Shown here piece by piece: positions 12,668 to 24,807 of a DNA stretch of 64,000 nucleotides. Each line of letters starts with the position of its first letter. Positions within the stretch are counted from its first letter, which is position 1. The notes under the pieces are model-generated. The model was given only the letters and a program-made list of their open reading frames with translations. It ran no database searches and was not told where the DNA came from. The stretch comes from Phallusia mammillata. Its lineage: Eukaryota; Chordata; Ascidiacea; Phlebobranchia; Ascidiidae. Location: contig QLIY01000338.1 in assembly GCA_003260075.1 (NCBI GenBank), forward strand, positions 62,001-126,000, read 5' to 3'. The position numbers were made by a program, and so were the translations under genes.

Positions 12668-15600
12668 GCTATGTGTTTGAAATAGCTGAAGTATATTAAC
12701 GTTTGTAATGCTTTACATCTATGCTCTAGAAGCGGTGTCTGTATCAACACGTGCCGTGTAAGACTGGCAAACGTTCGTCAAGCTTGGATTATCTCACGGC
12801 CTCTTTCCTTCACACCCATGTAGGGATTCGAATCTGGGGGATTAAAGCGTGTTTGTGTTTTTACTTCGCGTCGGTTTTACTGTAACAAGCCCCTGCAACC
12901 TTCAGTAACACGAAAATCCTTAAATCAACAACGCCTGGCGCTCGACAAGCGACGAATTCCTTCGTGTGAAAGTTTCATTGGATTTCGGTGTTGTTGGATT
13001 TGTGAATTGTCGGGTTTGCGTGCGAAGAAAGTTAACAGGATTCAGAAAAATCACTTTGTGTCAGTTTTTCGGCTCGGTTTACTTGTAACGTCGTCGCTCA
13101 TCCTGATATTGTGGCTTTCTGTGGTTGTTTGTGGGATTTCGCGGCTCCCGCTTGCGTGCGTGTGTTCAAATCAATCGCACCAAATAGGGTTGCGTGTCTT
13201 TTCCACCTTTTTTGTGATTTGTTATAATGTGGCATTTTTGGAGAATTTGGGAGTTTGGATTGTGTAGATTTTTCAATTTGCATAATTCCTTCACTAATGT
13301 GAAACGATTTTAAACAGCAGGCAATATTGAACGAACTTGCGAATATTAAGTAGAACTGAACAATTGTGCAACGAAAAAACTAGTTTTGCAGGAATAATGG
13401 CGTAAATATTAAAACCTATAACGTTAAAAGGGTAAAAGTATATGTCGTAATGCGGTACAATTAGTGGTATGTAGTAATGTAAATGCTGCTTCTGCAACAT
13501 ATGCCATCTGTTGTAACTCGATGTAACGCAAACTCCAGAAGAATATTAGCTTAAAAAATTGAAAAATAATATTTTTTTATATTTAACCCAAGTATCGTTC
13601 AACCGTTGTGGTGTGAAATTAATACTCGTTGTTTTACAAAACCTTTTTATTTGGGACTGTAGGCTACAGATAAACATATGGCTTTTCCGCTTTATATCTA
13701 CCGGTTGTTGAAACTCGATAAACTGGCTTATATTGGCGTAAAATTAAAACTAATAAAGAAACAAAGTGGTGTACGGTAATGCATACACATTCCCAGCAAC
13801 GTATACCAGCTGTTATTACACTATATAACGCAATGTATCAATCTCCATTTGTTCCCTTGTGTTGGACAAGCGCCAACGCCGCTTATAGTCGAAACATTTC
13901 CATCATTAATTGCCTCGTAAACGAATTACGCCCGATGCACAGTGATTGTTTGCAGCAGGGGTCGGCAGACGGTCACCAACAGTGGAAAGTCGGCGACAAA
14001 ACCGGTAAGCGACCAGCGGCGCCCGCCTTCTGTTTCGTGCAGACAAGAGCGACGTTTTTACGACAGGAGGAGATTCAATTTCCCACACAAATTAATCGCT
14101 GCTATTGAGATTGTCTGCAATAATGTGATCGCTACTGAGTAACTGATCGCAAGGATAAGGGTTCAAGTCCCGTCTCGGTTTTCCGCTTGTTTGTGACTTA
14201 TGTCGCTTTGTTCTAACCTAAGAAACTCTTCGTGCAGAATATATGTCAATAATGAACAAGACAGTTTTGTTAAGTCGGACCGAACACGTTTGCATTGTTT
14301 CAATTAAATCAATCAAAAGTTAGACGAGATTTTGTTTTGCAAACAACACCGAAGGCTCTGTACGTATTGTACTTTACACAATTGACTTTCGTAATTAGAA
14401 TTTTGATACCGCTTTAAAACATAATTGAATCTGTGTTTTTTTTTGGCATGTAGAGATGTGAAATTTTGCAGGATACTGTCAAAACTGGGAGTGACCAACA
14501 ATAATAAACTTCCAAACAAAGCAGCCCATCTTACGAATGCGTGATTTCCCACGAAGCTGCCGACAATAAACTAGTTTGTGCGGTTTGCAGCAAAATTCGC
14601 ACGATATTAATTATTATGGCGCAGGATCGTGGCTATAAAACTTGTTAGTTTGTTTCCAGTTGGCAAGCATCATATAAACACAAGCTTGTGAAGTTTTATG
14701 AACGCTGAAAGTTAAATTGGCGCGCTTGTTTGGGGTTTTCCCGCTTGAATGCGTGTGAAAGCACATTGTGACGTGATTGGTGGTTTGTGCGCTCACTGAC
14801 ATTGATATTAAAACTCACGGAACGAAAGATGGGATAGCGGATGTAGAAGTGATTTCAATTAAAACGTTGGAAACCAAAAATGTAAAGTATGAAAAGCAGT
14901 TGGTCAAGGAAATTAAATTTCGAGCACCGCTATCTTTTATCATTAAACCGTGAAGTCGTTTCTTTGAAGTACATCGCTGTATTATCTAAGAGTAGGTTTC
15001 CCATATTTAACATGTCTTACAAAATATTTGGCATATGTTTTGCCATTAACTTGAAAGTAAACCTAAACTTATAAAAAAACACGGTACACATTTATATTAG
15101 GATCGAATTAAAACATATTTGTGCAGACAACTTTTACGATGATGGCTTAATTTTTTCGCATTTTGAATGAGAAATTTTATTAATATTGTGGTTGCTTATT
15201 GATACAGTGTGCAATTTGACCCATAGACAAACTATAAATACAACTTTCGCTTGTTCTTCCAGTTTATTATCCTGGCTTCGGAGGGTAATACCCGGGTGTG
15301 CAAACAGATAATTGGCGCCAACTTCGAGTTATAATGCATGCAATAATCTCACAGCTATACGTGGCTGTACTGGGAAGGCGGTCATTATGTTGGACGTCGC
15401 AACTTATTAGATGAACATTTGTTTACTTCTGCTGGGGCAGTGACGTTTTTATTGCTGTCAAAACAACGGGGCTGTTACGACGAAGGGAGCGCAGTTATTG
15501 TGGAAAGTGGCGCTCAATTGGGCGTGTGCCTGATCGACCCACTTTCAAACTCAACTTCTTTTCATGTTGACTTGTGAGGAAATTGGTGCGGAAGGTTCAG

Positions 15601-15717
15601 TTTTCGTCAGTGGAACGTGATTTTGAGCACAGAAGTTGCATTTAGAGATTTGTTGTTGTTTATTAACACTTGAGATATACCTTCGGTTCTTGGTTGAATT
15701 GAGTTTATTTCGCTTGG

Positions 15718-15925
15718 TGAAAGAAAACATAGCGACGCAATTGCACAAATTACCAAGCCGGAAATAGCTGAGTAACGTTGAAAAGTTACGGAGCGCAAAA
15801 TATTGGAGGGCACAATTGGGGGGGGGGGGAAATACCTGAAATATTACCAAGCCGGAAATAGCTGTGTAACGTTGAAAAGTTACGGAGCGCAAAATATTGG
15901 AGGGCACAATTGGTGAGTAACGTCT
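15718..15925. repeat. Dispersed repeat Y, plus a 70-bp pair joined by G12
   Basis: The block with GCGACGCAATTGCACA, CGTTGAAAAGTTACGGAGCG and ATATTGGAGGGCACAATTGG also occurs, diverged, at 30008-30115. Locally its core is present twice (15748-15817 and about 15842-15911), separated by 12 G at 15818-15829. Confidence 0.65.
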
Positions 15926-16319
15926 GGAGATGCTGCAGCGGAGGCTTGGTGATTATTGCTAGCAGGAAATTGAGTGGAATTGTTTTAAGCGAATGAAGAC
16001 ACAAAGTTTAATAACAATAGTTGCTGCAAAAATATCTGCATAATCTTGCAAGGCAAATCTTATTTGCTTCCCGCATTGCAGCAGACATGGTAGAGAGTTC
16101 CAGCAGCAACGAAACAAAGCTATTTAAAATCAAAATCAAGCTATTTCATAATTAAGCTACAGACAGTGCATCGTTTTCAACCTTCTCATCAGTGCAGCTG
16201 GTTACAAGACATCGGGCATGTTGGCTAGTAGCGATCTAATGGTACTCCAGTTTGTTGGCAGTAACATGCTTTGTCATTTTTTTTCAGTTACAACAGTTTC
16301 GCGTGTGGTGAGACTTCCG

Positions 16320-16433
16320 GCAGCAAGACCTGTTCTGACATTTCAGTTATAATGCCAAAGCAATTTCACAAAATGTTAATTTGCTTCAAGCGCAATTTAA
16401 GTCAGTGAAAGATCACAAGCGTTTGAATTACAA
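16320..16433 (+). repeat. Dispersed repeat X, copy 1
   Basis: The block contains TTCTGACATTTCAGTTATAA, TGCCAAAGCAATTTCACAAA and TTAATTTGCTTCAAGCGCAA. The same blocks recur at 19470-19565, and partly at 19615-19680. Confidence 0.6.
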
Positions 16434-19020
16434 AGCGCCTTATCTCTGTGTATTGCCACTTTATACGATAATGGCCCTCGCGAGACATTTGCAATTTCCA
16501 CGTGATTTACCGTTCCCTGCAATCCGAACCTTCAGCATATAGGTCACGTGATATCGTTCCCCTCATCCGATCTGCCTTCAAACGTCGGCGACACGCACCA
16601 CTGCGCACGACCGCCACCGAAAACCCGATGAGTTTACCTGAAACGACGCGAGGAGAAAGTTCGATGTCTATTATTCTGTTTACGTTCAACCAAGCGAGCG
16701 ACATCTCGCTGATGGGATTCAGGAAATCGCTTATTCTTCTTTTATTATTTCGCGCCGCGCGAGCCTCGCGATTTGTGTTTGTTTTTAACCGTCTGTCGTT
16801 TGCGTGCTAAGGGGGGCAGCGGACGAATTTGGTGCATCCGCCAGCGGCATTAGGAATCAGTGTTAAATTTCTGGACGGCGTTAAGCTGTGATTTGTGGAC
16901 GGCAGGTGAAGCTGGACAGGGGATTAGGTCGTTTATTGTTCTTGTTGTAAACGTGTGCGTTGTTGCTAGGAATATCAGGCTCTATGATAGCTCTGTAAAG
17001 AGTATGTGAATTTGTATTTTATGAGGTAGAATGAGTGGATAAAGTAAGGTATAAACGTAAGACAAATATGCAGAAAATGCTTGAAATTTTCCAAAGAATC
17101 GTGTTTCGTTTATTTTTCTGTAAAGTTTTGATGTGTTTGTTTGGGATCTCTTCGATGCAGACAACACAGGCTTGCAGTGAAAATAAAATGACGTTACAAT
17201 TCAGACGGCTAAAACATGGCATGATTGCGTGCTTCTACTGGCGACGCTATTGTACATAGAAAGGTCAAAAACTAAAACCAGCTAAAACATGCACCTGAGC
17301 ATAAAGTTCACATGTCTAATTAGTTTCTTAGAACAAAGACATCGTTGTTCTCTGAGCCAAGTTGGTTTTCGTATATTGAGTAAAACATTTGTTTTGTGTC
17401 GTATGAGTGTTTGCAGAAGTTGAGAATATATCGCCACCACCACAACAACTAATATTGAATCCAAAGTAAATATTGAGACAATATGGCAAAGTATTCAGTT
17501 TTTCCTGCAAATTTTACCGGGACGACAGAAAGCAATAACTCACTTCAGCTATAGCTCAGTTTGTACTTTGTGCTTTGCGAAGCACGTCCCAGAACTCACG
17601 TACTAAGTCGTACTGCGTGCAATAAAGCAAGGTTTAAAAAAATCTTGTTTAAATTGTATAAGACTTGGATGCGGTCCTTTTTACTTGGAAATTGTGAGCT
17701 GGTTAATATCAAAAGCAAAACAGTTAGGCTTTAGGAAGTATGTGTTAAGTAGAAAACGCCTTTAAAATATGAGCCTCGTTAATATGGACCATATTTACTT
17801 GAGCGTTTAATCTGAAAAAACAGGAATCAAATTTGTGTAGAAGAAATGACTCTATACCGAGTGCCATTATTTTTTAGAAGTCGTTTCGAAAAACTCACTT
17901 TATGACAGGAAAACTATTCCAATGTTCAACTTGTGTGGTAAACTTGCGAATCGGTTGGAGCTTTCAGGGATTTTTGTTTTGTTGGGTGTCGGAAGAAATC
18001 CATCGTCGTGTTGCGAGATTAAAAGCAGGAAAGAGACGAGGCCGGAAAAGAGGCTGCTTGAAAGATCCAGTCAAGTGGCAAAGTAAATAGCGTCCACATT
18101 CAAACCTGGGCTAAAAATAGTAAAATCTGAAAGTTCAGTTTGGTTGACATTTGGCTGGTGAATATTTTTAGAAGATTCGTTGATTTTTTTTCTGCCAAGC
18201 CGAATGTGAAACCGTTGACAGAAAAGTTTAGAAAAAAAAAACTGTTTGCAAGGAGATTTTAGTAAAGAAACATTAGTGTTTTTTTATGACGGTTGAAACG
18301 CTTGTGTTGTGCTGTATTGGTTCACGGTTTTGTTGGTTTGGCTTGGTTGAGGGGATATGTCCGCTGGTTATAGAAAAAATCTTGCACTTTACCTGGCAAA
18401 AAAGAACAAATCTTTTGCGTTTATTGGACAGCAGAAGAAGAATATATGTGAATTGTTCGGTTTTAGAAAACTTGATCAGAAACTCAAATTTTACAACACT
18501 ACAAATACATATTTTACGATAAAGGATGAAGAGTAATGGAACGACAATAAAAGTTCGCTTTAAGCTTAAAAAGTCGCAACTTAAACCATCAACAATCATT
18601 AAAACCTTCCGATCCTGTGTTAAAAAACCTTTATCCGGCGAACTCTTAGGTATTATCGTATCTAGGAGATGATTCACTTTCATTGTCGCAACAATTTGGT
18701 AAAACCTGGAAGGGTTCGGGCGCTTTTGTATTGCGAAGAAAGGAAACGAACAACGTGATATTAACTTGATACGATAAGCTGCACTGTCGGGAAAATGACA
18801 AAAGATTTCGATTCAACGTTGGATCTTTGCTGCGTCATTAAGTTGTTTTCAAATTTCGGGTGCTTATGGGTTCGGGTTGTTTAGATAAAGAGATTGTTCT
18901 TTTCTCCTAATGTGTAGCATTGTATGACTTTTAGTGTAAGATTTTATGTCGAAAATCGGTTTGTTTCTGATATTGACAAGCAAGAAAGTCAACCTTTCAA
19001 TATTCGCAAATAAATCATCT

Positions 19021-19222
19021 TTAATGGTGAAAATAACGGCCCAAATAGACGTAAAAAGCGACATGCTTTATATCATTCCTTTATGCGACTAAAGTGTATA
19101 TAAACGGGTGTAACTGATGTGGCCTTCATTTCATTGATGATGGCATGAGCATTTGCCGAAACGTTTGAACAATAAAGCATGTCGCCTTTTACGTCTATTT
19201 GGGCCGTTATTTTCACCATTAA
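19021..19222. mobile_element. MITE-like element with 49-bp terminal inverted repeats
   Basis: The left end 19022-19070 and right end 19173-19221 are reverse complements over 49 bp with one mismatch. The ends read TAATGGTGAAAATAACGG and CCGTTATTTTCACCATTA and sit inside TTAA on both sides, which fits TTAA-targeting, piggyBac-like insertion. The element is about 200 bp and has no transposase frame, so it would be non-autonomous. Related pieces lie at 162-275, 10325-10425, 21027-21170 and 21685-21782. The family name is not known to me. Confidence 0.75.
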
Positions 19223-19469
19223 ACTTATGAACAGATCCGTATATAGTGTTCCAAATCATCTTCAAATTTAATCATTTGGTTTACTATTTTCGCATGTTTG
19301 TCTATGCCCAAACGTTTTGAGAAAAAGCTTTTTTGCTGTTAGGCTTCATAACGAGTCCCTCTTTTTGGGGCAGAACAGTTCAATATTTACAGCATCCTAT
19401 GGTGGTTGTGATTGTAAATCAAAACAGTTGGTTGCCCCAATCTGCATATTTGTCTTTCACTTGGAACGC

Positions 19470-19680
19470 GACAACAAGGCTTGTTTTGACATTTAAGTTA
19501 CAATGCCAAAGCAATTTCACAAAATATTAATTTGCTTCAACGCAATTGGAGACAGTGTGAGCTCTCGAGCGAATCATGCAAGGGTCTGCATTTAGCATTA
19601 CTTAATTGGAAAGCGCGACAACAAGACCTCTAAGTTTATTACAGTAAGAATGCCAAAGCAAATTCACAAAGTGTCTGCAT
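19470..19680 (+). repeat. Dispersed repeat X, copies 2 and 3
   Basis: Two further versions of the repeat at 16320-16433 lie close together: the first has TTTTGACATTTAAGTTACAA and TGCCAAAGCAATTTCACAAA, the second AGAATGCCAAAGCAAATTCA. The spacing suggests a local tandem duplication. Confidence 0.55.
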
Positions 19681-20789
19681 GTCTGGCTTTCGAGTTGGAA
19701 TGGATTTTAAGCCTTGTTAGATGGTTTGATCCGATAAACATCAACACACACGTGGAAATCTTCAACGATTCGATGCGTGCGACATCTTGTGCTCGAGAAA
19801 TCCCGGTGTAGATCTGTGTTATATCAACAATCCAACTGACTTTACACAGGAGGGGGGTAAAACTCGAACAGACCGCGTCCGGTTTATCTCGAACGTCGCG
19901 CGCCTTCCATTGTTTGCTCACCGTCACGTCACAAAGAAAACAATCTAATCCCATTGACAGCAGCGACGAGGTGACGAGACCGAACGCGATCCCCTGTGAC
20001 GTCACACACAGGCGCGATTTGCATTGTGACGTCACTATCATGTATGACGAATTAGTGATATCGGATATGTGAAGCAGCTTTTTGGCTGAGGTTCGATTTT
20101 GTGGCTTAATTGAGTAATTAGGAGATGGATTGAAACTTTATACGATTCCACACTCGGCTTGTCTGGCAAACAACTTCTCGTGTCGGACTTACAACTTTCG
20201 CATAAACAGGATTTGGCGGGGTGTGAATCTGTTTTCTAGTTTCTGAGTTTTATTGTTTGCGCTGGAAGTCGAAGTCATAGCTTGTAAGTTGTCATGTAAA
20301 GTTTGAAATGTCACATGGTTTTATGATTTTTTGAACATTAGAAAGTGAGGTTGGTCTCGAAAGTTTCGGGTTAATCAGAATCCGAGTTTTAGTCGCCATT
20401 AACATTTTGTGAGATTTAGCATCTGGTCGTTTGGCTGTTTTGATCGTTCAATCAAATTAATTAAAACAAACGCTTGTTTGTTCCGGTTTGTTACGATTGT
20501 ATCAATTGTTCTAGTTCCACTGTTTAAACAAGGTTATCAATCGATATTGTGACGTCAATAATTACGATCCGCTTAATTCTCGAAGGAGCGCTCAATTGCA
20601 GGTCAGGGGAAATACCCATCAAAGATAAACTTAATTTGCAAGTTCTGCAAAAAAACACTGTTGGAAAATATCAATTATTAATGCCTCCACGTTTCGTGAC
20701 GTTAACTTGAGCCAGAATTGAGTAAAACTTGTGATCTCCGCCGCAATTTATCGACAAAATTCCCGCGGTGGGCAGATCGGACACCCGGG

Positions 20790-22064
20790 GTAAACGGTGG
20801 ACCTAATTACCTCTGGTCCCATGAGAATCTTAGCAGTGGACTAATGTGACAGCGGGATTATGTTGTATTACAGGATTGCACCATTAACGTGAGGACCAAG
20901 ATCTCTGACTGAAATCTGTTTGCGTTTATTGTTTTGAAGCGAGAAAGTTAAGTTGTTGGTGCAGAGATACAATGTTTGTTTAGAAGTATTTTGTCAAGAA
21001 AGCATTGTAGAAAACCTTGATTTAATGACAAATATAACGACCGCCCTAAATAAACACAAACAACGACATACTTTTTATACTCAGTGCGCCGAAACTTTTT
21101 AACAATAAAGAATGTCGCTTTTTACGTCTATTTGGGCTGTTATGTTCGTCATTGAACTTATGAACAGAAGTATAGCGTTCCATAGCCTTGATATGTTGTT
21201 GCAAAACTTGGATGGTTAGAGTTTTTTCTCGTCTTTATTGTCCATGCAAAGAAAGTTCTATTTAAGTAAGTTGTTTCTAAAGTTAGTAAAAATCATAAAG
21301 CAGAAATTTTGTGAAACAAACAATAAGTCGTGAATCAAAACAGTGCGAACATTAACGTCGCCAGTTCAGTCCAATCCGGTGCTCGCACGTGCGACGTTTC
21401 TTTACGTAAACAAACTAAACGAGCGATCAGCGTTTTATGGGGGGGGGGGAGGTGAAACGGTGGACCTAATTACCTCCGGTCCCATGAGAATCTTAGCAGT
21501 GGACTAATGTGACAGCAGGATTATGCTGTATTACAGGATTGCACCATTAACTTGAGCACCAAGATCTCTGATTGAAATCTATTGCATTTAATGTTTGGAA
21601 GCGAGAAAGTTCAGTTGTTGATCCAGAAACAAAATGTTTGTTTAGAAGTATTTTGTCAAGAAAGCATTGTAGAAAGCTTTGATTTAATGACGCGCTTTTT
21701 ATACTCAGCGCGTCGAAACTTTTCAACAATTAAGCATGACGCTTTTTACGTCTATTTGAGTCGTTATATTCATAATTTAACTTATGAACAGAAGTATAGC
21801 GTCAATAGCCTTGATAAGTTGTTACAAAACTTTGCCGGTTAGAGTTTTTTCTCGTCTTTACTGCTCATGCAAAGAAAGTTCTATTTAAGTAAGTTGTTTC
21901 GAAAGTTAGTAAAAATAACAAAGCAGAAATTTTGTGAAACAAACAAAAAGTCGTGAATTAAAACAGTGCGAACAATAACGTTGCCAGTGCAGTCCAACCC
22001 CGTGCTCGAATGTACGACGTTTCTTTACGTAAACAAACTAAACGAGCGATCAGCGTTTTATGAT
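20790..22064. repeat. Long near-identical pair (about 650 and 614 bp) joined by G11
   Basis: Copy 1 (about 20790-21438) and copy 2 (about 21451-22064) share ACGGTGGACCTAATTACCTC at the start and GAGCGATCAGCGTTTTATG at the end; 11 G lie at 21439-21449. The copies differ by substitutions and by several indels, the largest inside a MITE-like element present in both (21027-21170 and 21685-21782). That level of difference looks allelic. Confidence 0.8.
21027..21170. mobile_element. MITE-like element related to the one at 19021
   Basis: The ends TTAATGACAAATATAACG and GTTATGTTCGTCATTGAA are imperfect inverted repeats, and the right half carries CGCTTTTTACGTCTATTTGG as in the 19021 element. The second version at 21685-21782 lacks part of the left arm. 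Confidence 0.6.
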
Positions 22065-22264
22065 CGAAAACAAGCAGAAGGTCACGTGACAACACCTGAT
22101 TCAAGTACAAGGTCACGTAGTGACGTAACAAGTCGTGTTCAGGCAATTTTACTTGTCATCGATGATCGATCGATTGTGTGGAAAGTTCAATGTCTTGTTA
22201 ACAGAGGAATGTTCGAATATGATAAACTTGGCCACCTTTCCATGCAACTGCAGCACTTTTAAGT

Positions 22265-23217
22265 TCGTGATGTCATAGCACTTTGCATGTTTATATCCGA
22301 AAATGCGATCAAATGTCCGCTTTGAGTTAATAAAGAAAATAGTTAGACCAAGACGTTTAAAGAAATACAAACTAGTTCTTGTGCTATACTTCAATGCCCA
22401 TTTTGTTCCTGGTTTATAAATGTTTTTAAACGTAAATCTGTTGAAATATAGACAAAACACCAAGGTACAGCAAATATAAGTTATCACCTATATCTAAAAC
22501 CAATCTAATGCTGAACCGGTCACATCGCATGCTCAGTTTATACACAGCAATAGTGGTTACATAACACATTAGGTGACTATGGTGTGAAGTTTCTCTATTT
22601 GTTAGCAATCAGCAGTCAAATCTCTGTTTTAAAGTTCAAAGCGAGACGAGAAGCATGCTAACAATTTACAAAAGTAATGGGAGAAATTGTTGGTTACAGC
22701 GTGAAATGGTTGGTGGCTAAGTTGCGGTGTATCAAAGGAAATGCCTTGTTGTTAGAAGCACGACTTTGAACGAGTCGATAATGGAACAATGTTTCAATGT
22801 TTTGACTTTTAACGCCACATCGCACTTTCACACCTGTGTACACCAGCGTAGTTGGATGCCTACTAATGGTTAAGGGGTGCTTGGGTTTCTGTTACTGGTT
22901 ACACGTGTTAAGTTCAGATGGGGGGGGGGGGATGACGTCATAGCACTTTGCATGTTTATATCCGAAAATGCGATCAAATGTCCACTTTGAGTTAATGATG
23001 ACAATAAGATGATATACAAACTAGTTCTTGTGCTATACTTCAATGCCCATTTTGTTCCTAGTTTATAAATGTTTTTAAACGTAAATCTGTTGAAATAGAC
23101 AAAACACCAAGATACAACAAATATAAGTTATCACCTATATCTAAACCAATCTAATGCTGAACCGGTCACAACGCATGCTCAGTTTATACACAGCAATAGT
23201 GGTTACATAACACATTA
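22265..23217. repeat. Near-identical 286-320-bp segments flanked by G12 runs
   Basis: The segment 22932-23217 lies between two 12-nt G runs (22920-22931 and 23218-23229). It repeats about 22267-22573 with indels, from GACGTCATAGCACTTTGC (GATGTCATAG in the first copy) to ACATAACACATTAGG. Here the first copy continues into unique sequence and the second is the truncated one. Confidence 0.8.
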
Positions 23218-23229
23218 GGGGGGGGGGGG

Positions 23230-23770
23230 CAAAACGGCAACGATCATTGCACGTCAGGCAATTTGAAGGCGTTATACCGAATCTGCTTGGCGCACTATGG
23301 TTCATACATAAGTATTCCGTGATCGCTGGTCTGCATGAACGATTCAGGGCTGATCCGAGAATAAATTTAGGGGGGGGGGCAAATCTATCAGCGCTGTGTT
23401 AAACACGTTTTATTGAACAGGTGCGTTGAGGTCGGAAATACGTTTTACTAAGTGAAGCCAAGTTGTTATAGGTAATGGATAAAAGTCTTGCTACGGATGA
23501 AACATATTATAGTGGTTGAGGTGTGTTATAGCTTACAGCCAGCACAGTAAAGTAACTGCAGCGAGTTTTATCCCAAATTCTGACTGCAAGAGAGGCAAGA
23601 CGTTTTGCAATGTTTTTTTTATTGGACTTAAATACTAAAACGGCAACGATCATTGCAAGGCGTTATACTGAATCTGCTTGGCGCACTATGGTTTATATAT
23701 AGGAGTATTCCGTGATCGCTGGTCTGCATGAACGCTTCAGGGCTGATCCGAGAATAAATTTATGTTCATT
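23230..23770. repeat. Segment pair carrying the SINE-like repeat, joined by G10
   Basis: The piece 23230-23369 is repeated at about 23634-23770, starting with AAAACGGCAACGATCATTGC and ending with GATCCGAGAATAAATTTA. Ten G lie at 23370-23379. Both copies contain the SINE-like body also found at 10940-11092. Confidence 0.75.
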
Positions 23771-23970
23771 TTAGCTAAAATAGTAATGATATTCAAACCA
23801 TGAAGTTTACTAAGCTAACGACAAAACGCCTGCACTTATCTAGAAGCGCTGCTTGGGTTATTACGCTGACAACACCGGAATTCACAAATCTCTAGTCATC
23901 TCGAAATCCTCGTGTTTACCCGAAAACACCACGGTTGTCATCGTGACAGTGACGTAGATAAGTTGGGAAG

Positions 23971-23972
<2 letters not shown>

Positions 23973-24062
<90 letters not shown>
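23973..24062 (+). repeat. Homopolymer of 90 G
   Basis: There are ninety consecutive G. The flanks are not duplicates of each other. The apparent polyglycine (plus) and polyproline (minus) frames across it are only translations of the homopolymer. If real, it would be an extreme G-quadruplex and replication-slippage site; a filler or base-calling artefact is equally possible. Confidence 0.8.
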
Positions 24063-24063
<1 letters not shown>

Positions 24064-24454
24064 CACCCCTATTCAAATTCATCGTTGCGCGACCCCCTTT
24101 TTCCGCCCCACACACGGACCCCATATGGGGTTATTGAAAGTTGTTTTGGGGTCATATAAGGTCACGGTAGACTGGGAAATGCTGTTATTAAATTTGACTT
24201 TGTGCTTTCCTATTCGATGTTGAGTCTAAAAAGGGGAATAATAATTTGATATTCAATTTGTCGGACTCGAAAATGAGCGCTTGAGACGGTTGGATTATCA
24301 TCTGAAAATTGCCCAGATGTAAAGGCCTCAATGAATTAATGCACTTGAAATTAATAGAGCTATCTGAAATAAACGCTTAAACATTGCCCTTTTCGCAACT
24401 ATCATCACAATGTTTCAAAGAAAACATTCCGTTATCAATGTATATGGATTAAAA

Positions 24455-24807
24455 ACTTCACCTAATTGGTCTTCGGCTGAAACACCGTTGAAAACCCTTT
24501 GATAATCGTCTACCGCGTCGCAATACGAACAAACCGATCAGAAAGTACAACAGTTTTGTGAAGTTCATTGACGCTGTGGTTTTCACAGACAGTCATCGTG
24601 ACGAGCTGTTAGGCCGCTTCACTTTGGGGGGGGGGGCTTTACCTAATTGGTCTTCGGCTGAAATACCGTTGGAAACCCTTTGATAATCGTCTACCGCGTC
24701 GCAATACGAACCAACCGATCAGAAAGTACAACAGTTTTGTGAAGTTCATTCACGCTGCGGTTTTCACAGACAGTCATCGTGACGAGCTGTTAGGCCGCTT
24801 CACTTTC
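24455..24807. repeat. Near-identical 171-bp pair joined by G11
   Basis: Copy 1 (24455-24625) and copy 2 (24637-24807) share CACCTAATTGG (TACCTAATTGG in copy 2) through GTTAGGCCGCTTCACTTT with few differences; 11 G lie at 24626-24636. Confidence 0.85.

Larger units (their letters stand above)
9651..20780. other. Intergenic DNA, no supported gene
   Basis: Only short frames without recognisable domains are present; the longest (about 118 codons near 15551-15907, minus strand) lies across a duplicated segment and a G run. The region holds dispersed repeats, the 39-nt G tract, a SINE-like copy near 10940-11092 and the TIR element at 19021. It could contain regulatory DNA for the flanking genes, but nothing in the sequence proves this. 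Confidence 0.6.

Noticed and set aside
12815-12840. Minus-strand B-box-like GGATTCGAATCT
   Set aside because: Isolated motif with no supporting arms or repeat body.
14137-14180. tRNA-like GGGTTCAAGTCCC
   Set aside because: No cloverleaf can be folded upstream; likely a repeat or chance B box.
23882-24223. Polyproline (minus) and polyglycine (plus) proteins across 23.9-24.2 kb
   Set aside because: Both are translations of the 90-nt G tract; flanking residues show no coding character.
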